From the NCBI RefSeq assembly GCF_000025885.1, contig NC_014011.1:682001-746000 (forward strand): a stretch of 64,000 nucleotides of DNA, read 5' to 3'. This document shows, piece after piece, positions 7,993 to 16,350 of this stretch. A model generated the notes under the pieces. That model saw only the letters and a list, made by a program, of their open reading frames with translations, was not told the DNA's origin and made no database searches. Numbering within the stretch: position 1 is the stretch's first letter; the number at the start of each line of letters is the position of its first letter. The stretch comes from Aminobacterium colombiense DSM 12261 (GTDB taxonomy: Bacteria; Synergistota; Synergistia; Synergistales; Aminobacteriaceae). The translations under genes were made by a program, and so were the position numbers.

Positions 7993-8358
7993 ATGAAGCT
8001 CCGCGAAGTGGTAGAGCATATTAATGGAGACGTTCTATATGGCGAAGAACTGCTCGATTCTATCGAGATAGAGTATGCTTATGGTGCAGATTTGATGAGT
8101 GACGTCTTAGCCTTTGCGAGACCAGGTTCTCTTTTGCTTACTGGGCTTACGAATGTCCAAATAATTCGAACGGCCCAAATGCTTGATATTCCAGCAGTGG
8201 TCTTTGTTCGGGGGAAGCGCCCCCAGGAGCCTGCTATCAAACTGGCATCCCAATTAGGCATGCCAGTGATACTAAGTCACTGTAGCATGTTTGAGACCTG
8301 TGGTGTTCTTTTCAGAGAAGGAGTGTTGCCGTGCAATATCCCGGCGAGAGAGGTGTAA
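7993..8358 (+). CDS. DRTGG-domain protein 1
   Basis: A 121-residue protein resembling free-standing DRTGG domains, a fold of unknown function also found in HPr kinase-like and CBS-containing proteins and in phosphotransacetylases. The pattern of a charged start, alternating beta and alpha segments and a PAVVFVRGKRP stretch near residue 70 matches the second DRTGG protein at 10126 (IIAGGRRP). RBS AGGGGG lies before the ATG. It is the first gene of a five-gene module with a GHKL ATPase, a hydrogenase-like protein, a second DRTGG protein and a PHP phosphoesterase. No catalytic residues are apparent. Confidence 0.72.
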   Translation: MKLREVVEHINGDVLYGEELLDSIEIEYAYGADLMSDVLAFARPGSLLLTGLTNVQIIRTAQMLDIPAVVFVRGKRPQEPAIKLASQLGMPVILSHCSMFETCGVLFREGVLPCNIPAREV

Positions 8359-8361
8359 GTT

Positions 8362-8793
8362 GTGAATGAACCATATATTGAAGAATATGTAGTGGCAGGC
8401 CGTGACTTTAGCACTATAGGCGAGGCATCTACCCAATTCAAGGCAGCAATGAAAATGCTAGGTATTCCCTCTATAGTGGCCCGCAGGGCATCTATTGTGG
8501 CTTACGAATCGGAAATGAACCTGGTCCTCCACGGTGGCGGCGGTGTTATACGCCTTGTAGTTTATACAGACAAACTTGAGGTGTGGGCTATTGACAGGGG
8601 GCCAGGAATAGCTGATATAGGTCTTGCTATGCAGGAAGGATATTCCACTGCGACAGATGAAATACGAGAGCTAGGCTTTGGTGCTGGTATGGGATTGCCT
8701 AATATTAAACGACATTCTGATGAAATGTCCATTGATTCTGCAGTAGGGAAAGGGACGGTTTTGAGCGCGACTATTTTCTTTCAAAAAGAGTAG
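8362..8793 (+). CDS. Anti-sigma-factor-like (RsbW-type) GHKL ATPase
   Basis: A 143-residue stand-alone histidine-kinase-type ATPase domain. The N box (YESEMNLVLH, about residues 49-58), G1 box (DRGPGI, about 79-84) and G2 box (GFGAGMGLPN, about 105-114) are intact, so ATP binding is expected. Such domains act as anti-sigma or anti-anti-sigma switch kinases phosphorylating a Ser/Thr on a partner. No STAS partner or sigma factor lies nearby. The GTG start at 8362 is three bases after the DRTGG gene stop. In this module it may relay a redox or hydrogen signal; that role is inferred. Confidence 0.82.
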   Translation: MNEPYIEEYVVAGRDFSTIGEASTQFKAAMKMLGIPSIVARRASIVAYESEMNLVLHGGGGVIRLVVYTDKLEVWAIDRGPGIADIGLAMQEGYSTATDEIRELGFGAGMGLPNIKRHSDEMSIDSAVGKGTVLSATIFFQKE

Positions 8794-8804
8794 GAGGTAA
8801 GCTC

Positions 8805-10103
8805 ATGGCTGGAGGGGTAAGAGTACAGGAAGTTCGATGCCGAGGCTGTGCCAATTGTATAAAGACATGTCCCACGGAGGCAATGCGAGTGTTGACTGGA
8901 TGTGTGCACATTATCTCTGATCTTTGCATAGATTGCGGAGAATGCATTCGTAAATGCAAAGAAAAGGCTATCATACTCAATGAAGATGAATGGGAGCTTC
9001 TGAGATCCCAAAAAAAACTTGTTCTCATTGCTGATCCCTGTTTTTATGTTCAGATAGGGTCCTGCGGGTCACCCTTTCTCATGAAAGAAGCTCTTCATGC
9101 AACGGAAATGGAGGATATCCTCGACTGTGAAGCATTAGCTTTTGATGTAGCGGCATATGCTATTGCGCGCCTTGTGGAATCAGAAAGACAAGAGCATCTC
9201 CCCTTTATCTCTACCTATTGCCCAGCAGTTATTCGTCTGATACAGATAAATTTTCCAGAGCTTATAGGTCGTCTTGTCCCCGTAGAATCCCCACTGGAAT
9301 CAAGTGTTATTATCTGGCGCCAAGTGACTGGCCGAAAAGATGAACTAACTCTCATTTCGCCATGTCCAGCAAAAACAACCCTCGTTCGAAATCCTGTAGG
9401 GCGCGAACTCAGTTCTATAGCCTACTCTGTTTCAATAAGACGGGTAGTTCATGATATTTTGGCGGGAAGCCCTAAAATGTCTGGTGAAGAATCCCATAAG
9501 ATCAATGATCGATGGATTAAGTGGTCTATTACTGGCGGTGAATCTCGCCATATTTCTTCTTTCGCCCGCCGTCCTCTTCGCACGGTTTCCGTTTCCGGTT
9601 TGAGGAATACTATAGACCTCCTGACAGAGCTTGAATTAGGAAGGTTGCGAGGAGTGGATTATGTGGAGTGCAGGGCCTGTGACCTTGGATGTATTGGAGG
9701 GGTAGGGACCCATGAATCCCGTTTTTTATCCCGCCTTCGTATTGACGCAATGAAAGTAGATTGGAAAGTGACAGATGAGGAAAAGACTCACATTGAAAAA
9801 TGGTATAAGAAAGGCGTATGGGAGCTAGAACAGGCCATTCAACCGAAACAGCGTCTCCCACTTTCCAGTGATTTGGGAGAAGCCATGGCGAAGCTTAAGG
9901 AAATGAATGCTATTTACGCTGAGTTGCCTCACATTGATTGTGGTTCTTGCGGACGACCTTCCTGTCGAGCCATGGCTGAGGATATTGTGCGAGGCAAAGG
10001 AGAAATGACAGACTGCATTTTTAAACTTAGAGACCGGATCCATGATTTGAGCAAGGAGATCTCGGAACTTTCGGGGAAAGTGCCTCATGCCTACGGATCA
10101 TAG
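8805..10103 (+). CDS. FeFe-hydrogenase-like iron-sulfur protein, probably sensory
   Basis: A 432-residue protein with three parts. Residues 12-51 hold two 4Fe-4S sites (Cys12, 15, 18, 22 and Cys41, 44, 47, 51). The middle is an FeFe-hydrogenase H-cluster domain with all four expected ligands: Cys139 (in TYCP), Cys187 (in SPCPAK), Cys292 and Cys296 (CDLGC). The tail has a 4Fe-4S site of the CxxCGxxxC type (Cys379, 382, 387, plus Cys404). The proton-relay Cys before the first ligand in catalytic enzymes is Tyr138 here. This suggests slow turnover and a sensing or regulatory role rather than bulk hydrogen production. Neighbours (DRTGG, GHKL ATPase, PHP) also look like signalling proteins. Confidence 0.85.
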   Translation: MAGGVRVQEVRCRGCANCIKTCPTEAMRVLTGCVHIISDLCIDCGECIRKCKEKAIILNEDEWELLRSQKKLVLIADPCFYVQIGSCGSPFLMKEALHATEMEDILDCEALAFDVAAYAIARLVESERQEHLPFISTYCPAVIRLIQINFPELIGRLVPVESPLESSVIIWRQVTGRKDELTLISPCPAKTTLVRNPVGRELSSIAYSVSIRRVVHDILAGSPKMSGEESHKINDRWIKWSITGGESRHISSFARRPLRTVSVSGLRNTIDLLTELELGRLRGVDYVECRACDLGCIGGVGTHESRFLSRLRIDAMKVDWKVTDEEKTHIEKWYKKGVWELEQAIQPKQRLPLSSDLGEAMAKLKEMNAIYAELPHIDCGSCGRPSCRAMAEDIVRGKGEMTDCIFKLRDRIHDLSKEISELSGKVPHAYGS

Positions 10104-10125
10104 ATCATAAAAGGGGGGAAGGAGT

Positions 10126-10464
10126 GTGAATATTCAGTACATTATTGATAGCCTGGAGCTTGAAGTTGTGTCCCTTGGGCGACCAGAAATAGAGATCAGC
10201 GGTGCTCTTGCGGGTGACTTGCTCAGTTTTATTATGGCTTCAGCAAGGGAAAAATGGGTATGGATCACTATTCAGACCCATTTGAACATCGCTGCAGTTG
10301 CCGTGCTAAAGGATGTTCCTTTTATTATTATTGCGGGAGGCCGCAGGCCGGCAGAAGATCTTATAGAACGCTGCAAGGAAGAAGATCTGACCCTCGCCAG
10401 TTCGTCCCTTTCTGTATATGAAATTTGCGGACGGCTTTATGAAATGGGCCTACGTGCTTTGTGA
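10126..10464 (+). CDS. DRTGG-domain protein 2
   Basis: A 112-residue paralogue of the protein at 7993, again a single DRTGG-like domain. The GGRRPAED stretch near residue 67 parallels the RGKRPQEP stretch of the first copy, and both end with a YEICGRL or FETCGVL segment. The GTG start at 10126 has a strong GGGGGGAAGGAG site. It lies 22 bases after the hydrogenase-like gene and overlaps the following PHP gene by 26 bases. Two DRTGG proteins flanking a hydrogenase-like protein suggest they act as its partners or as paired nucleotide-binding subunits; this is inference. Confidence 0.72.
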   Translation: MNIQYIIDSLELEVVSLGRPEIEISGALAGDLLSFIMASAREKWVWITIQTHLNIAAVAVLKDVPFIIIAGGRRPAEDLIERCKEEDLTLASSSLSVYEICGRLYEMGLRAL

Positions 10465-11233
10465 TACGAAGTTGAAGTTAAGGCCTTATTATGTAGACCT
10501 TCACATCCATACGGTGCTATCCCCTTGTGGCGAACTTGAAATGGGAGCCCATGATATTGTATCAAAAGCGCGGCAGGAAGGAATTCAGATCATTGCCATT
10601 ACCGATCATAATTCTGCTCTGAACGTGCCTGCTATTACAAAGGCTGCAGGTGGGAGCCCAGTAGTGATCCCCGGTCTTGAAGTTCAAACGGCAGAAGATA
10701 TACACATAGTCACCCTTTTCAGAGATTGCCAGGTTGCCTCAGATTATCAGCGGTGGCTGTGGGAGCGTATGCCAGGCCTTAGAAACCGCCCGGAGGTGTT
10801 TGGTGATCAATTGGTGATTTCCGAGAAGGACGATATTCTTGACGAAGAGGAAATATTACTTGTCCAGGGGGTGGGATATTCTGTTGATGAAGTAGCCCTC
10901 GAAGCGAAGGGAAGGGGAGGCCTTGTGATCCTTGCCCATATTGACAGGCCATCTTTTTCCTATACGGCAGTACTAGGGCCAATCCCTTCCTCCTTTCCCG
11001 CCGATGCCCTTGAGATCTCCTGGCGATGTTCCTCAGAAGAAGTCGAGGTTTTCCGAGAGGAATATCCAGAATGGACATTTATCCGTTCCTCGGACTCCCA
11101 TTGGTTGAGAAGCCTCTGTGTAGAAAACTGTTCGGTCCTTCTTCTGGCGGAACCTACTTTCGATGAAATTGCAAAAGCTATCAGAAAAGAAGATGGCCGA
11201 TGTGTAATTGGTCCCTGGCCCAATTATTTCTAA
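10439..11233 (+). CDS. PHP-domain phosphoesterase
   Basis: A metal-dependent phosphoesterase of the PHP superfamily, about 264 residues. The metal-ligand set is complete: HIHT near the N-terminus, ITDHN, the Glu in GLEV with a following [13 protein letters not shown], and DSHW near the end. Related stand-alone PHP proteins cleave nucleotide or amino-acid phosphates. The start is uncertain: ATG at 10439 follows GCGGACGG at a fair distance, an ATG at 10418 is further upstream and GTG 10454 further down. The gene closes the hydrogenase-like module and its stop overlaps the convergent hisIE stop by four bases. Confidence 0.82.
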   Translation: MKWAYVLCDTKLKLRPYYVDLHIHTVLSPCGELEMGAHDIVSKARQEGIQIIAITDHNSALNVPAITKAAGGSPVVIPGLEVQTAEDIHIVTLFRDCQVASDYQRWLWERMPGLRNRPEVFGDQLVISEKDDILDEEEILLVQGVGYSVDEVALEAKGRGGLVILAHIDRPSFSYTAVLGPIPSSFPADALEISWRCSSEEVEVFREEYPEWTFIRSSDSHWLRSLCVENCSVLLLAEPTFDEIAKAIRKEDGRCVIGPWPNYF

Positions 11234-11850
11234 TGACTGGAATGGCGTTTTTCTAATTCGGCCCAGATTTCCTGCAGAGAAACGCCAGATGAGAGAAGGC
11301 CGACCATCAAATGATACACTAGATCTGCTGCCTCATAGATCACTTCATCTCTCTCACCGACAGCAATAGCTAGAGCAGTTTCCACTCCCTCTTCCCCTAT
11401 TTTTTGTGCTGCCCTTTTGGGGCCCGATTGAATTAAACTGGCAGTGTAGCTTTCTTTGGGGTTATGATGCTGACGTTCTTTCAGATATTTCCAAAGTTGG
11501 CCAGGGAATGTTGCCTTCCCGGGCATTTCCTCTGTAAGTGTGCGGAAAAAACATGACACCTCACCTGTATGGCATGCGGGACCTGCTGGCTCGACTACGG
11601 CCAGGATAGCATCCCCATCACAATCTAGACGTAATTCCATGACTCTCAATGTATTGCCACTTGTCTCTCCTTTGTGCCAAAGTAACTGTCGGGAACGGCT
11701 CCAAAAGACCATTTCTTTTCTTTTTTCTGTTTCCTCAAGGGATTGACGATTTGCATAGGCCACCATAAGGACCTCTCCACTTTCTCCATCTTGCACCACT
11801 ACGGGAATGAGTCCCTTTTCATCGAAGTTGATGTTGGTGTAATCAATCAT
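11230..11850 (-). CDS. hisIE: Bifunctional phosphoribosyl-AMP cyclohydrolase / phosphoribosyl-ATP pyrophosphatase HisIE
   Basis: Carries steps 2 and 3 of histidine synthesis on one 206-residue chain. The N-terminal HisI domain shows the zinc and magnesium motif region with DCDGDA and CHTGEVSCF (about residues 74-101). The C-terminal HisE domain (about 115-206) shows the EEGVETALA and [10 protein letters not shown] helices with acidic metal ligands. This is the last gene of the minus-strand his operon, starting three bases after hisF. It ends tail-to-tail with the PHP gene, with a four-base overlap, and no separate terminator is visible between them. Confidence 0.95.
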   Translation of the reverse strand: MIDYTNINFDEKGLIPVVVQDGESGEVLMVAYANRQSLEETEKRKEMVFWSRSRQLLWHKGETSGNTLRVMELRLDCDGDAILAVVEPAGPACHTGEVSCFFRTLTEEMPGKATFPGQLWKYLKERQHHNPKESYTASLIQSGPKRAAQKIGEEGVETALAIAVGERDEVIYEAADLVYHLMVGLLSSGVSLQEIWAELEKRHSSH

Positions 11851-11853
11851 GGC

Positions 11854-12618
11854 TTATGCCTCCAGATAACGTATGGCAATATGCTGCTCTTTCAGCCACT
11901 TTTTAAGGTCGGGTATGTCTACAATTCCAAAATGGAAGATGGATGCGGCCAAAGCTCCATCGCAACCAACGTTAAAAGCTTCGAGGATATGTTCTTTCGT
12001 ACCCGCTCCTCCCGACGCTATTATGGGAACAGGAACCATAGTTGCGACCTGCGAGAGAAGAGGGATGTCGTAACCTATTTTGGTACCGTCACGATCCATG
12101 GATGTGAGCAGAATTTCCCCACATCCCAGGTCTACACCCTGACGAATCCATTGAAGAGCATCAATCCCAGTGGGTGTTTGTCCCCCCTCAATATAAACTT
12201 CCCAGCGGCCCGGTTTCACCTCTTTTACATCAATAGCAAGAACAATAGCCTGCCGTCCCAGCAGTGCGGCACATTCTTCGATTATTTCGGGATTTTTAAC
12301 TGCGGCGGTGTTGAGGGCAATCTTGTCTGCTCCAAGGGCAATAATTTCCCGAGCCTGTTCTGCAGAAGAGATGCCTCCGCCTACGGTGAAAGGAATAAAG
12401 ATACGGTCAGCCACCTCTTTTACCCAGCTTTTCATGGTGCAACGTCTTTCTACAGATGCGGAGATGTCAAGAAAGACAAGCTCGTCGGCCTGTTCCTCCA
12501 TGTAACGCAATGCCATTTCTGCGGGGTTGCCTGTATCTTTAAGATTTACAAAATTTATTCCAGTTACAACCCGTCCGTTTTTTACATCGAGACAGGGAAT
12601 AATTCTTTTTGTTAACAT
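11854..12618 (-). CDS. hisF: Imidazole glycerol phosphate synthase cyclase subunit HisF
   Basis: TIM-barrel subunit that uses ammonia from HisH to convert PRFAR to imidazole glycerol phosphate and AICAR. The chosen ATG at 12618 gives the canonical start MLTKRIIPCLDVKNGRVV and 254 residues; the frame extends upstream to 12645 with non-family residues. Catalytic Asp residues lie in CLDV near residue 11 and in TSMDRDGT near 131. Half-barrel phosphate-binding glycines are visible (VGGGI, ASGGAG). It overlaps the end of hisA by seven bases. Confidence 0.96.
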   Translation of the reverse strand: MLTKRIIPCLDVKNGRVVTGINFVNLKDTGNPAEMALRYMEEQADELVFLDISASVERRCTMKSWVKEVADRIFIPFTVGGGISSAEQAREIIALGADKIALNTAAVKNPEIIEECAALLGRQAIVLAIDVKEVKPGRWEVYIEGGQTPTGIDALQWIRQGVDLGCGEILLTSMDRDGTKIGYDIPLLSQVATMVPVPIIASGGAGTKEHILEAFNVGCDGALAASIFHFGIVDIPDLKKWLKEQHIAIRYLEA

Positions 12619-13331
12619 GACATCACCCTCTTCAATGCTTCGCACAGATTAAAATCTTTTTCATACAACACTTTTCCAAGCACTGCTCCAGCAATGTTTA
12701 AAGCCCGGAGGTCTTCCAGTTCTTTTATTGAAGATATGCCCCCCGCTGCAATAATAGAAAAACCTGGGAATTCCAGTGATAGTTTGGAGTAGAGGGAAAG
12801 ATCCGGTCCCAACCCTGTTCCGTCTCTATTTACAGATGTAACAAGGACAGTCCTGTAACCAGCTGAATATAAAAAAGAAAGATAGGCCAGGGGAGAGGAG
12901 GAAGAAGTGCAAGTCCACCCTTTGACAGCTACTTTGCCATCTTTAATATCAACAGCTGGAATGATCCTGTCTCCCCATAAAGAGAAAAGTTCGGGGGCAA
13001 TTTCTCTATTTTCTGCGAGGAGACTGCCTACATATAGACGATTGGCACCCGCTCTAAAACCTTCTTCCACATTTTGAAGAGACCGCAGGCCTCCTCCGTA
13101 TTGAACCATAAGGCCAAGGTTCTTTAAGGGTTCGATCACTTGAAGGTGGGCCGGATGCCCTGCTTGCGCTCCTTCCAGATCAATAATGTGGACCCATGAA
13201 CTGCCAGCTCTGAGGAAAGCCTTTGCTGCTGTTATGGGAGCAAGAGCGTAGTCAGTACGCTGATTGAAGTCGCCCTGTTTTAAGCGGACGATTTTCCCTT
13301 TATAGAGATCGATAGCCGGATAAAGGATCAT
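12612..13331 (-). CDS. hisA: ProFAR isomerase HisA
   Basis: TIM-barrel isomerase that opens the ribose of ProFAR to give PRFAR, step 4 of histidine synthesis. The 239-residue length is usual. Catalytic Asp in PAIDLYKG (near residue 8) and a second Asp in TSVNRDGT (near 131) are present, as are the phosphate-binding loops QYGGGLR and AAGGIS. It starts where hisH ends (stop and start share a base) and overlaps hisF by seven bases. Confidence 0.96.
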   Translation of the reverse strand: MILYPAIDLYKGKIVRLKQGDFNQRTDYALAPITAAKAFLRAGSSWVHIIDLEGAQAGHPAHLQVIEPLKNLGLMVQYGGGLRSLQNVEEGFRAGANRLYVGSLLAENREIAPELFSLWGDRIIPAVDIKDGKVAVKGWTCTSSSSPLAYLSFLYSAGYRTVLVTSVNRDGTGLGPDLSLYSKLSLEFPGFSIIAAGGISSIKELEDLRALNIAGAVLGKVLYEKDFNLCEALKRVMSC

Positions 13332-13945
13332 TATGAATGCCTCCGTAAAAGATCAATAGCGCCTTTAAGTATGGAGAGTCCCGCTGAGCCACTTCTCTCT
13401 GGGTGAAACTGAAAGGCGGCGACAGAATCACGAAGACATATGGCAGAAACCTCCCGTTCTTCTACTCTTGCAATAGCTACGGTATCATTAGTTTGAGGGA
13501 GGCCGTAGCTATGTACGAAATAAAAGTAGTCATTACTATGACAACTTTTTTCAAGGCCCTGGGCAGAACGGATCCATTCTAGAGAGTTCCACCCCATGTG
13601 GGGATATTTTTGAGTTCCAAGATGCCGGATAACCCCTTCTAAAAAGCCTAATCCCTTGCGATATCCGCCTTCTTCCCCTCCTTCACAGAGGAGATGCAGC
13701 CCGAGGCATATTCCGAGCAGAGGATGCCCCTTTTCAACCCATTGAGAAAGAAAGAAGGGCCAGCCTTCTTTCTCCAGAGCACTCATGGCAGGAGCGAAGG
13801 CGCCTACTCCCGGGAGTATTAAAAGATCTATGCTGTTATTGATCTGATCAGGGCAACGAAGGATTGTGGATCGCTCATTATGAAAAGATAGGGCTCGTTG
13901 GACATTTCCTACATTTCCAGCTCCATAATCAATAATGCCGATCAT
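13331..13945 (-). CDS. hisH: Imidazole glycerol phosphate synthase glutamine amidotransferase subunit HisH
   Basis: Class I glutaminase that feeds ammonia into HisF. Nucleophile Cys lies in GICLGLHLL near residue 80, and the His-Glu pair is in FQFHPERSG near residue 180. The opening DYGAGNVGNV and the PGVGAF oxyanion region (about 48-53) are typical. The 204-residue length is normal. It overlaps hisB by four bases and hisA by one, within a fully coupled operon. Confidence 0.96.
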   Translation of the reverse strand: MIGIIDYGAGNVGNVQRALSFHNERSTILRCPDQINNSIDLLILPGVGAFAPAMSALEKEGWPFFLSQWVEKGHPLLGICLGLHLLCEGGEEGGYRKGLGFLEGVIRHLGTQKYPHMGWNSLEWIRSAQGLEKSCHSNDYFYFVHSYGLPQTNDTVAIARVEEREVSAICLRDSVAAFQFHPERSGSAGLSILKGAIDLLRRHS

Positions 13946-14511
13946 GTAAGAACCCCTTTCGTAGACTGAAGTTCTTCTTCTGAAGCAAGAGCTTGTTTCA
14001 TGGCTCGCCCAATGCCTTTAAAAAGAGCTTCCGCTCCGTGATGGCTGTTATCCACTGCAAGGAGGCGGCCATGAATCGTTATATGGCTTTCTCTGCAAAA
14101 AGCCCGCCAGAACTCAGGAATTAATTCCAGGTCAAATGTACCGCATGAAGAAGAAAGAAAACAGCCATCCCAGACAAACTGTCCTCGACCACTTATATCT
14201 ACAGCTACGAGAGCAAGGGAACCGTCCATGGGCATGGCACACCAGCCGTAACGGGCAAGGGGTCGGCTTTCCAGTTCTTTTAAAAATGCCCGACCTATAA
14301 GAATCCCAAGATCCTCAGTAAGGTGGTGGGCATCTACTTCAATATCGCCGGAAGCGGTGATCTTCACCGAAATGCCGCTATGAAAGAAAAAAAGATCAAG
14401 CATGTGGCAAAGGAAGCCGCAAGGGATATCTAGGTGGCGTTCTTTCCCTGGAATAGAAAGTTGTAAACTGATAGATGTTTCAGTGCTTTCCCTGCTAAGT
14501 TCAGTGGACAT
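13942..14511 (-). CDS. hisB: Imidazoleglycerol-phosphate dehydratase HisB
   Basis: Monofunctional dehydratase, step 6 of histidine synthesis. The manganese-binding His clusters are visible as DAHHLTEDLGI (near residue 56) and NSHHGAEALFK (near 156), the family hallmarks. The protein is 189 residues with no histidinol-phosphatase domain fused, unlike the E. coli bifunctional enzyme. Histidinol phosphatase must therefore come from elsewhere. The start overlaps the end of hisG by 11 bases. Confidence 0.95.
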   Translation of the reverse strand: MSTELSRESTETSISLQLSIPGKERHLDIPCGFLCHMLDLFFFHSGISVKITASGDIEVDAHHLTEDLGILIGRAFLKELESRPLARYGWCAMPMDGSLALVAVDISGRGQFVWDGCFLSSSCGTFDLELIPEFWRAFCRESHITIHGRLLAVDNSHHGAEALFKGIGRAMKQALASEEELQSTKGVLT

Positions 14512-15151
14512 CTTTTACCACACCTTTCTGTCGTCCTATCCTTTGAAGAAGCTCCGACATTTGGGGCCATCTCAGAGAAGTGCTTTGTCGACTGGCTACA
14601 AGACGGAGAGAAACCTTTGCAACTTCCTGTAGTACTACAAGCTTGTTTGCCTGAAGAGTAGTTCCTGTCTGCACAATATCGAGGATGCAATGGGCCATTC
14701 CTAGGGCAGGAGCCAGCTCTATAGACCCGTGGAGGTGGATTATCTCTACTTGAACGCCAAGGGAAGAAAAATATATATCAGCGATACGTGGGTATTTTGT
14801 AGCTATTTTTAGCCACATAAGTTCAGATGGGTGCCCTGTAAAGATGGAGCGGAGTTCCTCTGGTCCAGCCACCACAATTCGGCACTTCCCACGTTCTGTG
14901 TCTGCAAGTTCCACCAGATCGATGGCACTTTCCTGAAGAACGTCATTTCCCACAAGAGCCAGATCCGCAACGCCATAACTTACATATAAGGGTACGTCAG
15001 TTGGCTTTGCAAGAATATAGCGGTAATTATTTTCCTGCACCACGAGCCTACGGCCCGCTTTTCGCAGCTCGGCCGTAGGTAATCCCATGTTATCACACAG
15101 ATCTATGGCTTCTTTCATAACTCGACCGGTGGGGAGGGCAAGAGTTAACAC
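14501..15151 (-). CDS. hisG: ATP phosphoribosyltransferase, short form HisG
   Basis: Catalyses the first committed step, joining PRPP and ATP. At 216 residues it is the short form, which lacks the C-terminal histidine-feedback domain and needs the HisZ subunit encoded immediately upstream. The ALPTGRVMK opening, the LALVGNDVL strand and the PRPP-binding loop DIVQTGTTLQAN (about residues 154-165) are visible. It overlaps hisZ by seven bases. Feedback inhibition is expected to act through the HisG-HisZ complex. Confidence 0.95.
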   Translation of the reverse strand: MLTLALPTGRVMKEAIDLCDNMGLPTAELRKAGRRLVVQENNYRYILAKPTDVPLYVSYGVADLALVGNDVLQESAIDLVELADTERGKCRIVVAGPEELRSIFTGHPSELMWLKIATKYPRIADIYFSSLGVQVEIIHLHGSIELAPALGMAHCILDIVQTGTTLQANKLVVLQEVAKVSLRLVASRQSTSLRWPQMSELLQRIGRQKGVVKDVH

Positions 15152-16350
15152 GTATACTCCTCCCTAATCCATTGGGAAAGAGCCATGATCTTTTCGGTTT
15201 CCAGGTGCGTTACTGTTTCTTTTTCCAAATCGACCCACCATTGGCATCCTCTCATCCGGGCTGACTCATAGGATTGATCCCTGTTCTTATTCCAGCTCAT
15301 TTCTCCGTCAAAGCCAACAGACAATATGGTCCATGCACGTTTCAGAGCTTCATCAGGGGAGAGGCTTGCACTCCAGATCATAACACGTCTGGGCTCTGCA
15401 GGGGGAATAGAGAGCGCAGCCGTCTCTTCCAGATTCACAGCAAATCCAATAGCTTGTCCTTCTAGATCATAACTATTCAGCAGACCATCATATCGTCCTC
15501 CTCCCCCTATTTCCTGCCCTTGAGGGCTTGAATAAAGGCGAAAGACTGGTCCGCTATAATAATTGAGTTCGCGGGCAAGGCTCAGATCTACACATAGGCG
15601 TTTCTCATAGCCAAGGCCAGAAAGGGCCTTTAGAATATTATGAAGAGGCATAAGATGTTCTGAAGATCCTAGGAGCATATTCGCTTCGTCAAGAACCTTT
15701 ATTCCACCTTTCAGATCGGGAAGGCGCTCTAGTATGTTGCGGCTATATTCTGGAATATCGGCAGTTGCTAAAATGGAGCGATATCCAGATAAATTGCCTC
15801 CCAGCAAACAGCTTGAAAGCCCTTTTGATGCTGCGGATCCAACATGAGCCATGGCATAATTTAAAAAGGTAACATCCCCAATTACAAGAATGCTTTTGTC
15901 AAGGCCTATTTCATCAAGCCAACGCAGCAAGAGCCAGAGTATTTCTGTGTCTGCTCCCTCCCCTTCCCATCCTAGCAATTCAGCTCCTACCTGAAAGTTT
16001 TCTATTCGGTTTTCATGCTTTTCAGCCCGTTTAAAGACCCTATCAGCGTAACATAAACGTAGGGGTCTTTGTTCGGGAGCATAGTGAGACGCAAGAAAGG
16101 CTACTGCGGCCAGGGTAATATCAGCTCTGAGGCAGGATGGTTCCCCATAAGGTGTGGTAAGCGCTATAAGACGCCGTCTATAATTTTCAGGAAGATGAGG
16201 CCACGCTGACTCTAGGAGCTGTAACGCTGATGGCCAGAAAGGATGGTAGCCAAAGGAAGAAAAAAGTTTCATGAAGTGTGTTCTGCTGCGGTCCATAGAT
16301 GTGGCCAACGCCCCCCCTACATTCATACATCCTCTGGGTAGACGGTTCAT
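15145..16350 (-). CDS. hisZ: ATP phosphoribosyltransferase regulatory subunit HisZ
   Basis: A HisRS-like paralogue without tRNA charging, forming the hetero-octameric ATP-PRT with short HisG. The 401 residues carry class II synthetase features: the PSCLRADITL motif-2-like segment (about residues 72-81), the YADRVFKR stretch and LNYYSGPVFRLYS (near 265). The C-terminal anticodon-type region is short. Its position between hisD and hisG separates it from a true hisS. The start overlaps the hisD stop by four bases. Confidence 0.9.
   Translation of the reverse strand: MNRLPRGCMNVGGALATSMDRSRTHFMKLFSSFGYHPFWPSALQLLESAWPHLPENYRRRLIALTTPYGEPSCLRADITLAAVAFLASHYAPEQRPLRLCYADRVFKRAEKHENRIENFQVGAELLGWEGEGADTEILWLLLRWLDEIGLDKSILVIGDVTFLNYAMAHVGSAASKGLSSCLLGGNLSGYRSILATADIPEYSRNILERLPDLKGGIKVLDEANMLLGSSEHLMPLHNILKALSGLGYEKRLCVDLSLARELNYYSGPVFRLYSSPQGQEIGGGGRYDGLLNSYDLEGQAIGFAVNLEETAALSIPPAEPRRVMIWSASLSPDEALKRAWTILSVGFDGEMSWNKNRDQSYESARMRGCQWWVDLEKETVTHLETEKIMALSQWIREEYTC

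Noticed and set aside
10439-11233. PHP gene as the missing histidinol phosphatase of the his operon
   Set aside because: It is on the opposite strand, coupled to the DRTGG/hydrogenase-like module. The superfamily alone does not set the substrate. Kept only as a testable aside.
11743-12615. Long plus-strand frame opposite hisF and hisIE
   Set aside because: It is antisense to two clearly conserved his genes, with no family resemblance or ribosome site.
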